DNA of 64,000 nt from Odontocerum albicorne (GCA_949825065.1 OX463842.1:35025323-35089322), one strand, 5' to 3'. Counted from the first letter of the stretch, positions 11,720 through 23,990 are shown. Numbers and translations: made by a program. Notes: generated by a model not told the origin, from the sequence alone.

Positions 11720-12000
11720 ATAAGGTCTATAAAGCTTAAATTTTTTTTCTTTTTTTCTTTCGATTATATTGTAGTACTCAGCCGCTTTGAGCAGATACAC
11801 GCGGCCGGCCGCGTGAAATGACGGGAAGTGTTCGTGACGGCCTTTGTTAGTTCAATTAAAAAAGAAGCCGCGCCGCTCTACGATGTGGCAGCCTCGGTAT
11901 GAGACGCTTTGGCGCGCGGCTTGCGAGGGGAGGCTGTGCTGCAATCGACACGTTGTTGCTGTATACTTGCTGAGAATTTGTGGAGAGGATAATGGGAATT
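11720..12000. other. GC-rich, CpG-rich block beside the piggyBac-like element
   Basis: From about 11790 to 11960 the sequence is far richer in G, C and CpG than the surroundings. It contains an 18-bp perfect palindrome, CACGCGGCCGGCCGCGTG, at 11798-11815. No convincing reading frame crosses it. It may be a promoter or CpG-island-like region, or part of another repeat. Confidence 0.35.
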
Positions 12001-13610
12001 GGGCTTAATCACATTCTAGAAAATTTCTATATTACATCATTTGCTGGGGGTAAAAGCTCAACTACATGTTATATTTTTCATTATTTTTGTTTTTTGTCTA
12101 ATATATTTAGCAGCCTTCTTACTATATAAAGCCAATCGATGCATTACGGGAAAAAGGGCAAAACCATAAAAAATTACATAAGCGATAAAAAATTATTTCA
12201 TTAATTATGAAAAGCACTGTGCGCAATTGACACATGGACGATGAGAATGATGGAAATAAACATGATAAATACCTTCAAGGTGTGGTGCTTGAGGCGCACG
12301 CAGCAGCGTATTCCATGGACCACAAGGTACCAACAGTGTCTCTATCATTCAAGAATACCAAAAGATTTTCGACAACTTGCAGAATAAGTATACTAACATA
12401 TTTTGAGAATATTATCAGAAAGAACAAAAACGTCTTGAGAAGCTGTTGATCATAGAAACAGTCGCTGAAAAACGAACAAGAAGAAGGTATTTTACATAAT
12501 TAACGTACTAAATAGAAGAGAAAGCATAATCATATACAAACACTGCATTTAAGATCTCCAAGGACCGGGAAGGATGGAGATAACTGGTGCATTAAGTTCC
12601 AGGGATGGCATTGGCCATACGATGAAAAATTGCCTTGGGTAATTTTGAATTATATTTGAATAAACGGTAATTTCCTCAGCGTTAATGCTAAAACTCGAGA
12701 AATATTAAAGAAAAAAAGTATGAAAATCAGGACAGGTTATTTTATGACGAAGATAGCTGTGCGATTATTAATTCATTTTCCTGTCGCGACCGTCAATTAT
12801 GAATAATACCATATGTTTCCAGGAGAAAGCAATAGATCGTCTTTCACTCGTATCCAGTGTTGATCAAAATAATTATCATCATTTGCCTCATTTACTTGGA
12901 GTTTGCGTGACAAATTACCACTCCCTAGCGTGCTCAGTCCAATGCATTTTAATAATATGATATACAGAAGGCTAAGATTACTCCCAAATTGTGGATCAAG
13001 TACACTAAACGTACAAAACGTATACAAAATTCAAATCCAAACATTTGCTGTCGTTAAACTAAGTATTTAACGTACAAGAAATCAAATAATTACATTATCA
13101 TTAAAAAAAAAAAACAATTAATTACATTATATTAATGAAATATGAATGTTCCCTGAGCAACAACTGTATCTAAATGGTTAGAAGTTGACAACGCTATAAT
13201 AATAATTCATTCTAACACTTTTAATAGCATCTTATTTACGTTTAATGGTCCCGATTATCGTTTTTTCTTTGGATTATATCATAATTGTGCGCAGATGTCC
13301 CCCAAATGTTAATTTTATGAATAACAGCACAAAATTAATCATCATTGTAAAACGAACACATTGATGCTATTTTTTTGGCCATATATAGGCCAACATGTGA
13401 GTTTTGACTTCTTAAAAATGACTCATTTGTTATCAACTAACAGTCGTTAGCGACATATTATGAACGACTTTCTTATAATGAAATATAAAATATAATAATA
13501 ACTACAACAACCATATAACTATTATGAGACGTGCACTCGTTTGTTCCCGTTTTTAACAAGTAAAAAAATCCAGTCTAGTAGTTTGCACTCGGGGCTCGTT
13601 CAACACATTT
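12001..13610. other. AT-rich DNA, no gene seen
   Basis: Only short frames of simple composition (for example 12234-12449). No recognisable family or repeat structure. Confidence 0.5.
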
Positions 13611-13614
13611 TTAG

Positions 13615-13800
13615 TTGCTTAGAACAGATTAACATATGGCGATAAAGCCACTAGGTTGTACTGTATACAGCAAAAGTGTAGTACTCGTTCAATACAATAT
13701 TTCTTGGCAGCATGGTAACGCGTTGGACTTCCGTGGGGAAGGTCTCCGATACGAGTCTTGCGCTGTGTTACTTTTTTCCGCCTAGTATTCTGGGGTGTAA
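13615..13800 (+). mobile_element. tRNA-derived SINE copies, degenerate and head-to-tail
   Basis: From 13630 the sequence GGCGATAAAGCCACTAGG matches the tail style seen at the ends of SINEs in this window (GCAATAA.CC.CCAG). A tRNA-like head follows at about 13690. It has an A-box-like GCATGGTAACGCGTTGG and a B-box-like GGTCTCCGATACGAGTC, the internal polymerase III promoter parts. This reads as the tail of one SINE followed by the head of another. It is not a functional tRNA because the stems are not complementary. Confidence 0.5.
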
Positions 13801-16800
13801 GGATGCCTATTGGTTTGATCATATCTATTTTTTTAAAATCATAAGGAGAACAAATCTTAAAACGAAATGAAAAAAATGAGCTTTAAATATTGTAATATAA
13901 TACACTTCCCCTATATACAAAACAACCTTGATTGTTAAAATGTGGCAATTCCTTCATTCGATCAGAAATATGTTAAAATTTTCACGTAACTAAAACCATT
14001 TTATAATGTTTTTTTGTTATCACGGAGAGCCGCGTGGAAAACAAACACCCTGGATATTGGATAAGAACATTGTTAAAGTCATTAATTGTCACGAAACACG
14101 TAACGATCATGTTATCGATAATGGTCAAGTTGCAGTATTAAATTTGAAAAAAAAGAGTGTTAAGTAGGTTCCACGAGACTCGAATTTTCAGGAAACCAAG
14201 TTATTTCTGTACAGTTTGTAAATTTGGCTGATTGGACTCTGAGAAGGTTAATAAGTGATGATTAGAGGGCGATGAAACGGTAACAAAAATACATTGTCCC
14301 AAATCCGTAGTCTAGCCTAAATACTAATTTCCAGCTTAAAAAAATCATGGTTTTTATTCAGACTTCATACGCTCCAAAATTTAAACGGAGGTAATTAAAC
14401 CATGGGACTTCCTTATTTTAGGAAACTACGAAAAATTCGAGCGAAATGTAACTTTGAATAGCAAATTGTAAAAAAATAGTAGTGATTTAGTATTTAATGT
14501 TAAGGTATGAATTCAAGCCATATATATGTTATATTGTTGAACACAGTAAGAAGCAATTTTAAAAAAACGCTATTTGCAAATTATCCAATAATAGTAATAT
14601 CCATTGGCTTGGAAGAATTTTAATCATTATAAAATCATCTATTTTCCAAATCATTAATTGCAGACAAAACACTTTTATACCAGTCCAATAAATAGTATGT
14701 ACTATACAGCGTTAATACTCGTACAAGTGCTTAACATATATTTTAGATATTAACCCGTACATGTAATAAAATTTTGCGAAAATCAATAAACAGTAATGAG
14801 GGCATTAAAACTCTTATACAATATTTATCTACCGATTTCATCGATGTTCGATAAATATTTTTAAACTGAAATAATATGGCGTTTTTAAAGTTATATTAAA
14901 TTTCAAAACCATGCTGTACAATCAATTTTCTTATTCAGTTATATGGAAATTATCTTCCAAAAAAAATCTTTGCCATTTTCTTAATTGAAGTTAGGGGTAT
15001 TATTATCTTCTTTCAATTTGACAGATTTAGCAGGAATTGCAGTTAATGCATCAGGTGTTTAAGAAATGTAAGTGAGCCTCAAAGACTTGAGGGTGACAAA
15101 TTAAGCTTCAAGGGTACGCTGAAATGTCAATGTAATAAATTATTTTGCCTTTCATTGGTCCTAAATGTTGCACAAGAATATGGTAAACCGGTACACGTGG
15201 GAAATAAGAGGTAACATAAATAAAGATGGCAGAATTAAAATGATATTGGAATTTATTATTTTGATTTCTGAATAATGTGACGAATTTTATATATAAGTTT
15301 TAAATAAATTTTTCACTTTTTTACGTTCTGATATTAACAGTTGTAAGTCTCTTGAAATATTACGTTGAATAGATATTTTAGTCATGTGAAGTGGTTTGTG
15401 GGAGATAGGAGTGGGTTTATGTTCGAGTGAGAAATTCTGATAAAAGGATCGTAATCACAATTTGGAGATCCGCGGCGAACGATAACCGCAAGCTAAATCA
15501 TATTTTCCAAAGAGAAACGGTTGTGATTACTGTGAATATATATTTTTAAACAAAATATTTTCGAAAATAGTAGTTGTGAAACTTATTTAAGTATTTTGTG
15601 CCTACAATGTGTCTATTTTTTACGTTATTTGTCAATATATTGAGGGAAAATTTTCTTTTGGGCACGAATCCGCTAGGTTCTTTTTTGTCGTTTAGTTAAT
15701 GTTCTCAAAAAAGGTGTTAAATTCAACATATTAAAACAGCGTACGTGCAATGTTTTATTCTATAATACTTACACTACTCGTATATTAGACATTTTAGAGT
15801 CTTAAGGTGTGATTTCGTGTGCATGTTGGTTTTTTTCATTGTATAGTTTTTTTATTTTTAAAATACTATGTCTATACTATTACTTACTGCCACTTCTTCA
15901 GATAAGATTTAATATTCCTGCAAAATTTTCACCTACGACACTTCTCTCCATTTCGGACGAGCTGGGATTTTTCCTCAAGTTTGTTTTCCCAAGTTTTTCC
16001 AGGTCAGTCAAAAAATATTCATATCCTTTCAAATCAATTTTGGATTTATCAATTTATGCGTTTGATGTCTTATTATCTTATGGTAATTATAAAAGTAATT
16101 TAACAAAGAAACAATTTTTCTCTTCTTGAGGTTTTCTTTTACTTTCAATTTCTCAGGTATGAATATGAGGGCGTGATATTTCGTCAGAGTGGGGTGGGGG
16201 CGAAGAGGGGGTTCAATCTACCCTTAAGACCAGCTAAAAGTTTACTTAAGGCTCGGGTTAGGTGGGGCTGTGTTTGTATTGGGCGCCTCGGGATATGTGT
16301 TCGGGCAGCAAGAGAGGATTGGGGAGGAAATTTTATCAGAACCGCTACAAGGGTGACTTCCCCAGAGTTGAACGTTACTCAGTATTAGGTACCTGTGTGT
16401 TTTAATTAAACGTTTTTGGATCAACTTTGAAGGAAGGCACAGGGGTTTTTCGTATATATTTTTCAATCTATTTTTTTTAAATTAACTTTTTCTTTTTGTC
16501 AAATGAGAATTAAGAGAGAAAAAGAGATAGAAATATTTTTGTAACGCTTCATCTGTTTGACGAATTGAGAGAAAAGGTTAATTTTCTATAACCTTCAATT
16601 TATTTTACTGAAATTATAGTAGCATTAAACAAATATTTTCCCATATCCCTTTGTATATAATATACTTAATTTTTCGGAATGACAAACAAAGTTTGCTCAT
16701 AAATTATTTATCGAATTCCGTGTTTTAAATATAGAAAAATTAGTGTTATTTTAAATTGTAAAACAATTTTTTTTCATTGTTTTTACAACTGTTTTAATAT

Positions 16801-17340
16801 GACCAGACAAAGTGAATTAAATATATTTATTAAGATTCAAGATATACTAGTATATTTAGTAAGTACGGCTACAAACAAATTTATAAATTATGAAAAATAC
16901 TTTGTAAAACACGTGACTACAGAGAATAAAAGTGATTAAGTTATTTTAACAAACTAAAAATTAATTAACATAATACCACAACGTTAAAAAAATAAGATTT
17001 AACATATGAAAATAAATAAGAATTTCTTCGGTTTTTTTTTGTGATTTAATAAACGTTTGCATATGGGAAAAATTATGTTGAAAAAACAATTTAGCGATCT
17101 TTTCATTATTAGATTGAGAGAATATTTCCATTTAATATATACGTTTTTAAAATGACTCTTTTTTGATTATTGAAGTTTAAGTTTGCTGTGGATGATCCTA
17201 GAATCTAAAAATTGTACTCGGCAAAAGTCTATTTTAAATTCATTAAGTTAATTTTACACTGAAAAGACCAATAAAATATATTATAGAAAACGCTGCCAAA
17301 TTTCAAGTTTATCGGTAAAACTGCAATTTAAACGTCTTTG
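13801..17340. other. 3.5 kb AT-rich DNA, no gene supported
   Basis: Contains a GC-richer patch at 16165-16390 that keeps overlapping frames open on both strands without a recognisable product. The frame at 15809-16129 is phenylalanine- and leucine-rich from T runs. No transposon ends were found. Confidence 0.45.
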
Positions 17341-17344
17341 AAAG

Positions 17345-17560
17345 AAGAAGACCTCCACACCTGGTTGGTAAGATGCCTGTCGCTCGACCCGAAGGTTGTG
17401 GATTTGATTCCCGTTAAAAACCGAACCTTATTAAAAGGGATTTCAGACTGGTTTTCTCTTAAGGTCTTTTTGGCATTATTATGGTTGGTTGGAAGAGATT
17501 GCCACATAAAATACGCCCGCCAAGCTGAACTGTATAAAACAAAATTGTAATTAAAAAAAA
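17345..17560 (+). mobile_element. tRNA-derived SINE with LINE-type 3' tail
   Basis: This is the best-preserved SINE in the window. The head has an A-box-like TGGTTGGTAAGATGCC (about 17362) and a B-box-like GTGGATTTGATTCCCG (about 17397-17412), as expected of a polymerase III promoter taken from a tRNA gene. The body includes TTCAGACTGGTTTTC, shared with the copies at 24375 and 42042. The tail, GGTTGGTTGGAAGAGATTGC at 17483 onward, is nearly identical to the 3' end of the LINE at 42240-43505. It ends in an A-rich stretch. The open frame at 17338-17550 is incidental. Confidence 0.75.
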
Positions 17561-17679
17561 TTGGGAAATATTACGTAAAAATAAATAATTGACTTTATAT
17601 ACTCGAGTGATTAATATTTTTGTGTAAAACCTAGTGCCATTTATTTATTAGTCCGTCCCAGTGTTTCCGCGTGAAATTA

Positions 17680-17780
17680 CAGTGGCGTACTGGTTGGGGG
17701 CGCGTGGGCCAGAAAAATTCACGCTATGTGCGGGGCATTCTTCCCCGTTCACATGAGACGGATGCTACGTGACTGCTTTT
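17680..17780. repeat. Short GC-rich element with hAT-like ends (tentative)
   Basis: A block of about 96 bp starts with CAGTGGCGTA and ends with TACGTGACTG. The two ends are imperfect inverted repeats (CAGTGGCGTA and CAGTCACGTA). It is much more GC-rich than its flanks. No 8-bp target duplication is visible, so assignment to a hAT-like miniature element is tentative. Confidence 0.3.
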
Positions 17781-17994
17781 ACATTTATATTAAAAATTTT
17801 AAAAGAAAAAAAACCGCTCTTTTTATTTCTTCGAGTATGACTTTGGAAATTATTTAATAAGCACGCGGTGCGGACTACTTTGCAGTCTTAATCCGATTTG
17901 AATTATAAATAACTGCCCAAAATAATGTTTTCAAAAATATTTTGAACCCATTTGATTATTTAATTGTATAGTATAATACATTACTCCTACACAG

Positions 17995-18150
17995 TTAAAT
18001 CTGGATGATGTTTTGCCATGTGTTCTACCAACCGACCAGAAATCATTTTAAAAGGCTGACAATCAGGCGAAAAATATTGGATATAAGTGGGAATCGAATC
18101 CGCAACTTCCAAGTTGGAAACAATAGTTCTAGTTTCTTTATCATAAAACA
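17995..18150 (-). mobile_element. tRNA-derived SINE copy, minus strand
   Basis: On the minus strand the B-box-like GCGGATTCGATTCCC (about 18091-18106) precedes a body and then GGTCGGTTGGTAGAACACAT, a diverged version of the shared LINE/SINE tail. Orientation and order match the SINE at 17345. Confidence 0.55.
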
Positions 18151-19275
18151 GGATGGAGTCTCAAGAGACCGATAAAATAGTTCTGCCCTTGGTTGACTTA
18201 TAGAAGGCCTAAATAATACATGATCGAACCAAGCCCTAGATTAAGGGTTTATTTCAATACAAATTATAATTTCACTAATGAAAAGTTATTTAAAAAAAAA
18301 TTATTTTCGGTAGCGGTAATTCACAAAGATAGTCTCTTACTCGTAAATACATCAAACTAAATTATTATAATTTATTAAAAAATCATTACTTTGATACGCC
18401 TCTGACGTCCTCCTTTTTTACTTTAAGAAAATAAATTCCAGCCCCTTGAATAAAAGTGAGAAATCTGATATTTACCAAATATTGGTATAAAAATTCATAC
18501 TTTTAAATAAAGCAAAAAAGATATTTATACACGTTGATTCAAAATATAAAACAGTGTTTTATGGTTAAACATTTACAATCTCTGGTAAAAGACTTGTGAG
18601 AAAGCAAAATTCATAAAAGACCAGTGTAAAGAGCCTCCGATTGCAACTGTGGTTAAAAAGGAGTCAAAAGGAAATAAGTCTGTTTAGGACACTTTGGAAA
18701 TGTGCCTTAAAGGCATATCAAGGCTGGTTATATCTTCTTTTCCCCCTTATTGAGTTAAGGATAATTTTAAATTGTAGACTGGTGTTGAATATATAGAGTT
18801 TATTTGAAGCAAATGAATGGTCATATTCAAAGTTTTAAAATATCTCGAGCTTGATGATGACTCTTAAAATTAATAAAAAATATGTTATGTTTTTGCAAAT
18901 TTGTGTGTAAAAGATTCTTCGTAGATAAAACTTAAACATCGTTTAATTTCTACTTGGCTTTTCCCTTCATACCGTTTGATAACCGAATGGTATTTAATTT
19001 TCAACATTTCACAATATAATGAAATAACACTTCTTTTGATTCCAGTTGACATATTTGTAAGGGTTGAGGTGTCAAATTTTAAATTAAATGTTGCTTTACC
19101 ATGCATTGAGCATGAATGGTGTGGTATCTGCCCATATAAACTTTAATTTGTTCAGGCCCTACACTTTTGGAATTTACTGCCAAGAAAATTAGTGAACATA
19201 TTATAAAACAAAAAATACAAGTCAAATGGTGCGTTGCTTGTGCTAAACTAGCTTTTAAAGATACGTATTGTATTA
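18151..19275. other. AT-rich DNA, no gene seen
   Basis: Short frames only. The minus-strand frame 18885-19106 is unrecognised. Confidence 0.5.
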
Positions 19276-19279
19276 CATC

Positions 19280-19475
19280 AAACTTTCATTGTGTACAATA
19301 AAACCTAGCGGGGTTCCTATTATTAAGAAACTTCCGACTAATTAGAAATATTTAAAGAGGTCTAAAGTGAAAATCAAATTAGAATCCTTTTTTTAAATCT
19401 ATTATTCTACGGGAATCGAACGGAGTTCCCAGGTCGAAAGAGTGGTGTTTTACAAATTAGGTGACGGAGGTCAGT
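19280..19475 (-). mobile_element. tRNA-derived SINE copy, minus strand
   Basis: Minus-strand order: B-box-like CGTTCGATTCCCG (near 19410), then a body with TTTGATTTTCACTTTAGACC, then a tail ending GGTTTTATTGTACACAATG. The same tail, with TTATTGTACACAATGAA, ends the SINE at 63180-63310. It lies head-to-head with the plus-strand copy that follows. Confidence 0.6.
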
Positions 19476-19499
19476 ATGTATGGAGTAGATTTTTAAAAT

Positions 19500-19650
19500 C
19501 TTATCATCACCACATCCGAGACCTTCTTTAGTAGACGTTTGTCTTCCAAACCGAAGATTTTGGGTTTGATTCGCGATGGTACTAAAAAAATATGAATTTT
19601 GGCCTACCCACATGCAACATGCAAATTAATCCATGAGGTTGTGTTGTAGA
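19500..19650 (+). mobile_element. tRNA-derived SINE copy, plus strand
   Basis: The head contains AGTAGACGTTTGTCTTCC and the B-box-like GGGTTTGATTCGCG (about 19562). A short body follows, with the tail-like AATTAATCCATGAGGTTGTG. It is degenerate and truncated compared with the copy at 17345. Confidence 0.45.
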
Positions 19651-19929
19651 AATTTAAGATTTTATATGTAAAAATACTGTGTTTGCTGAAAACCAATAAC
19701 TTGTACATAATAAATCCAACATTCACGAAGATGTCACATGTTTCTATTACAGGAAAACTGAAAATTATTTACGACTACGAGACCTTAATATATGTTAATA
19801 ATCATAGATAATAAGCATAGGAATTAAAGCTTTTTATTACAACATAAAATTTATAAGATTGAGGATAAACTTTTAATTCTTACTATTAAAGCGGTTTTCT
19901 AAAAAAAATTCAAAGTTCTTTTGACAACG

Positions 19930-20140
19930 TGTATCATCAAGAACTCTACGATCTAGGATGAGTATTGCCTGCCATCTCTCGGCATAATTACTCCACCAAT
20001 TGTTTGTACCCAGTTCAGCGACATTTCTCTGTCATGCTACCCAGTCATCCCTAATTTGGCCCCTACACTTTTCTACTTCACCGTATCACTAAAAAAAATC
20101 TTCCTTGTAGTAAGTGCCCAAACCATCTTAGTTTAGTAAT
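19930..20140 (-). pseudogene. LINE reverse transcriptase 3' relic
   Basis: Minus-strand frames read LRWFGHL and, further on, NWWSNYAERWQAI and LDRRVLDD. These resemble the C-terminal part of non-LTR retrotransposon proteins ('RWFGHv' and the tryptophan-rich end). Several frameshifts and a stop break it up. Confidence 0.45.
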
Positions 20141-21264
20141 TTTTATAACTTTTACATAATTTTAGTCTCGTCGTTATATCTTGCGCATAGAAAAAGGTTT
20201 TGAAAACATAAGACCACGAATTTAATTTAATATATTGAGACTAACCAAATATTTAAAACGAATCGGCCTGAAAATTAACCCATCAGAAGTCTAATTCAGG
20301 TCACGTAAATGCATATACTCTTAATGCAAACTAACCACTGCTGCAGACACTGACGTTAACAATTCCAAATACTCGAGTATACTCATACAAATTATTGAGA
20401 ATGGTAATATTATTTACATGTTAGCAGTCTGTTTAGTGACTACATGTTTTAGAAATTGGCTCGTTATCCGATTTGTTATAACGTTATAAAAATTATAGTT
20501 ATAACGTTATAAAAAATATTACCACTGTTGCAGATCGTTAGCCAAAAGCCAAAAATAATTTATATCGATGGATGTTAAACAGCTTACTAAGAAAGTGTGA
20601 CCATACGTTTATAACAATAAAATATTTTTACAACATGTTTGACATGCTTGAATAATATGATTTTAGAAATTATTATTCACTGTGAACTATAATTTAGAGA
20701 AGATAACTATGGTTTAGGCTGATGACACAGCTTGGTATCAGGATTCACACGCAATCAACCTGAAATATACAATTATACACTAGAAATTATAAAGCACGGT
20801 TAGTAATCATTCACAATAACGTATTTCACAACCATATCTAACAACTGTGAAAACTTTAAATCTTAGGTTTGATTTACAAACTCTAGGTTTGATTTATACA
20901 CTAATGAAATTTTTTATAATCTACGAGTATGTTTGCAATAAATTTTCTTTATTAAATTATTATTTTATTGACACTGAGATAGTAAGCACAAACATAGGAG
21001 ATTTATAAAAAATATATAAAAAAACGGGGTTCGAATAATACAGAAGAATATTAAAATATCTAATATGCGTATTTAAATTCGAGTCTGTGCCGGGATGCAA
21101 ATGCTAACCTGAAAGAATTATGAGAGAAACTAGAACAACATGAACGGAGTATGGAGCAATAATTTCTAAAAAAAACAATGATCTGAGAATGACGAAGATA
21201 CTAAAGAAAACATTATAATTGAACTGTAACAAAACAAACACACTTGGAAGTCACATTGTTAAAA
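20141..21264. other. AT-rich DNA, no gene seen
   Basis: Includes a short direct repeat of TATAACGTTATAAAAA near 20475-20520. No gene or transposon end was found. Confidence 0.45.
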
Positions 21265-21515
21265 GATATTGTCATACCAAAAAGCGTTTGATTGCGTAAG
21301 ATTGGAACACTCTGAGAACTCTCTGGAAAACTCTGAGAACTTATGAGTTCCTTACCATTAATTTAGATCTTCTTATGAATATATTATAGATAAAAAACTA
21401 TTTTTGTTAGGTTCAGAGCTGAAAAGAGTTTGACAAGGACGTATATTGTCACCGATGCTGTACGTGTATGTGTATGAAACAAATATAAACAAACTAGTTC
21501 TAAATAATTGTGAGG
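21265..21515 (+). pseudogene. Non-LTR reverse transcriptase relic, 5' part
   Basis: KAFDCV at about 21282 is the motif in the third conserved block of non-LTR reverse transcriptases. About 130 bases later a different frame reads KRV*QGRILSPMLYVY, the 'VRQGCvLSPmLF' block with its arginine codon now a stop. Frameshifts separate the two. The protein is dead. Its continuation is displaced by the tandem array that follows. Confidence 0.7.
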
Positions 21516-22037
21516 GCTATTTGCCACGGCGTTAAGATCGATAGTGTAAACATCAGCAGTTACTATCCTTACAGCTATTTGCCACGGCGTTAAGATCGAT
21601 AGTGTAAACATCAGCAGTTACTATCCTTACAGCTATTTGCCACGGCGTTAAGATCGATAGTGTAAACATCAGCAGTTACTATCCTTACAGCTATTTGCCA
21701 CGGCGTTAAGATCGATAGTGTAAACATCAGCAGTTACTATCCTTACAGCTATTTGCCACGGCGTTAAGATCGATAGTGTAAACATCAGCAGTTACTATCC
21801 TTACAGCTATTTGCCACGGCGTTAAGATCGATAGTGTAAACATCAGCAGTTACTATCCTTACAGCTATTTGCCACGGCGTTAAGATCGATAGTGTAAACA
21901 TCAGCAGTTACTATCCTTACAGCTATTTGCCACGGCGTTAAGATCGATAGTGTAAACATCAGCAGTTACTATCCTTACAGCTATTTGCCACGGCGTTAAG
22001 ATCGATAGTGTAAACATCAGCAGTTACTATCCTTACA
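21516..22037. repeat. Nine identical 58-bp tandem units
   Basis: The unit starts GCTATTTGCCACGGCGTTAA and contains GATCGATAGTGTAAAC. Copies start at 21516, 21574, 21632, 21690, 21748, 21806, 21864, 21922 and 21980, then three bases of a tenth. I see no differences between copies. Part of the unit translates as GVKIDSVNIS, which corresponds to the residues just before the YADD motif of reverse transcriptase (compare VKLNGV and VNIIRYADD at 38535-38574). The array therefore grew inside the retrotransposon relic. There are no spacers, so it is not CRISPR. Confidence 0.95.
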
Positions 22038-22039
22038 GC

Positions 22040-22980
22040 TGATTTAAATTAAATGGTATACAATCTCAAACGAGTGAAAGAGATTTTTTGAAATTAAAGC
22101 TCCATACAAACAGTAATAAATCTTAGGTAGATGGTGAAAGAGTAAACACAATCCAGCAAATTAACGGACTCTACCCCTTAGAAACAGTTTACAAAATTGT
22201 GGTTTTTATATTTTTTTACTATCGATTAAGGTAGCTGAAGAAAACAATTCGAATCATATTGTATATTAGGACTGCGAAATACCTAAATGTACAAAATGCA
22301 TCTAACAAGCTCCGTATTTTCAATATCCTTTATGCAAAATCACCAACAAATAGCCGTTTTTGAGACGTGGTGTTTGTTCGTAACCTATGCTTCGGATTAC
22401 CTGAACCGCAAGTTGAACCAATATTTTTATTTTACAGGATATCGATTAAATAATCTAAATATTAGCGATCTGTCTTATTACAGCTACATTGGGGAGTAGG
22501 TTTTAGGAGAGAGAAGCAGAAATAGAAACCACGATCTTGAAGAAGCGACTAGGTCACCAAAACCAGAGTCACCATCACAGTTGATCAAGATCCTTAGTTG
22601 ATAACAGAGGATACACAACAAGTTTAATTAACATGGACAAGTGAATTTGCTCTAAATCTCTGTAGGAGAGGTAAAGAAAGAAGTGTATTTTCACTTATAT
22701 ATTTTTTTAATTATGATATTAAAAATCTTCCGGCCCTTTGTGTATATTAAATATGAGTTCACTTATTGATTCAGATGCATCTTGTGTCCATCTTCCAGGA
22801 TCTATAGAGCAAAGACAGGTTGTCAAAGACATAAAAGAAGAGAATATCGTCATATTTCGGGCATGTCGCTAGAATAAAGACATTGTGGAGAAACTGGTAA
22901 TAAATGTTGAAGGGTGGCGAGCAAGAGAAAGGTCTCTTGCAAGGTAGTTAGATAAAATGTAACAAAAAGATGATTAGTTT
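22040..22980 (+). pseudogene. Non-LTR reverse transcriptase relic, 3' part
   Basis: The 5' edge may hold a trace of the YADD motif (GCTGATTTAAAT). Towards the end, plus-strand frames near 22855-22960 read YFGHVAR and, shifted, EKLVI and RARERSLAR.LDKM. These resemble the C-terminal 'YFGHV.R' and 'GkR.RGR...W' blocks of LINE proteins. The middle is not recognisable. It is probably the continuation of 21265-21515 on the far side of the tandem array. Confidence 0.4.
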
Positions 22981-23854
22981 ATCATTGAGTGTTGCATTAA
23001 TTTAAGTTCAGGATTAGGAGGTGAATCATCCGCTGATTCAGAACTGGTTCCAGATCATCAGAGTGTCACGACCTTAGCCATCAGCAACATGACTAAGAAA
23101 AATAATTCATTAAATTGTGTCAATAATCAAGGTTAACTGGAAAGTAAAATTAATTATATCTCGCAAAAAATATTAATACTGAATCTCATATTGATTCACT
23201 AAATACTTGACGTATCTGAACTCCATCCATCAAATATCTTGACATCTAACGTTTTCAGTCAATTGATGAAAGTAACAAATGTTTCGAATACTATTTTGCT
23301 TTCAAAATCGACTAATTTAAAACCACGATTTTCAAAACAAATTAATAGTATAGTGGGATCTGAAAAGATTCTGAAAGTGTTTCAGTCGAGTGCACTTTGC
23401 AGTTTCTATGCATTTCAGCAAACCGGTTTCCTGGCGGTGCTTGAATAAATAATAAATTTAAACGCTGAAAGTTGTAGACTTTTCTAAGGTTATCCTAAAT
23501 ATTACGAGCTTTCTACCCAAGAAATTGCTGCCATGAGCAACTCGGAGAGACTTTCTAAGTGCTTAACTCTTTTCAAAGATTCATACTTTTGAGCTAAAAA
23601 CTTAAGGAAGTCAGAAAAATAAAAAGAAGTCCAAGTTAGCTTATGCAAGATTTAAAAACGTTGTTTAGCTATCCAATTTATCAAATGTAAACTTTTTTAA
23701 TACGCGTTCTCCACCAGTAAATATATGAATATATTAATTTAGATGCGCTGTTTATGACTTCTCGCCCCATTTAGCCTTAATAAGAATCACCTTTCTAAAA
23801 ATATTCAATAAAAAATTATCTTGATTACTATTAAACTTATAGTGATTTCATTAT

Positions 23855-23990
23855 CTTGAGGTATATAATACCATCTTTCCTTCGGAGGCCTCAGGTTCAA
23901 TCCTGATTGTGATCAAACAAAAAATGTTAAAGTATGTTATTGTTTCAATCACATTTCAAAACCTTTTGATTTAATGCAGCATCCACTATC
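23855..23990 (+). mobile_element. tRNA-derived SINE head (degenerate)
   Basis: AGGCCTCAGGTTCAATCCTG near 23887 is a good B-box match, GGTTCAATCC. The preceding 40 bases have only a weak A-box. The body is short and diverged. Confidence 0.4.

Noticed and set aside
16173..16388. Exon in the GC-richer patch
   Set aside because: Frames are open on both strands and no splice boundary fits. The glycine/arginine-rich product looks like a compositional artefact.
20475..20520. Regulatory site from TATAACGTTATA repeats
   Set aside because: Two short AT-rich copies are not enough to support a function in DNA of this composition.
21516..22037. CRISPR-like array
   Set aside because: The 58-bp units abut directly with no spacers, and the context is a eukaryotic retrotransposon relic.
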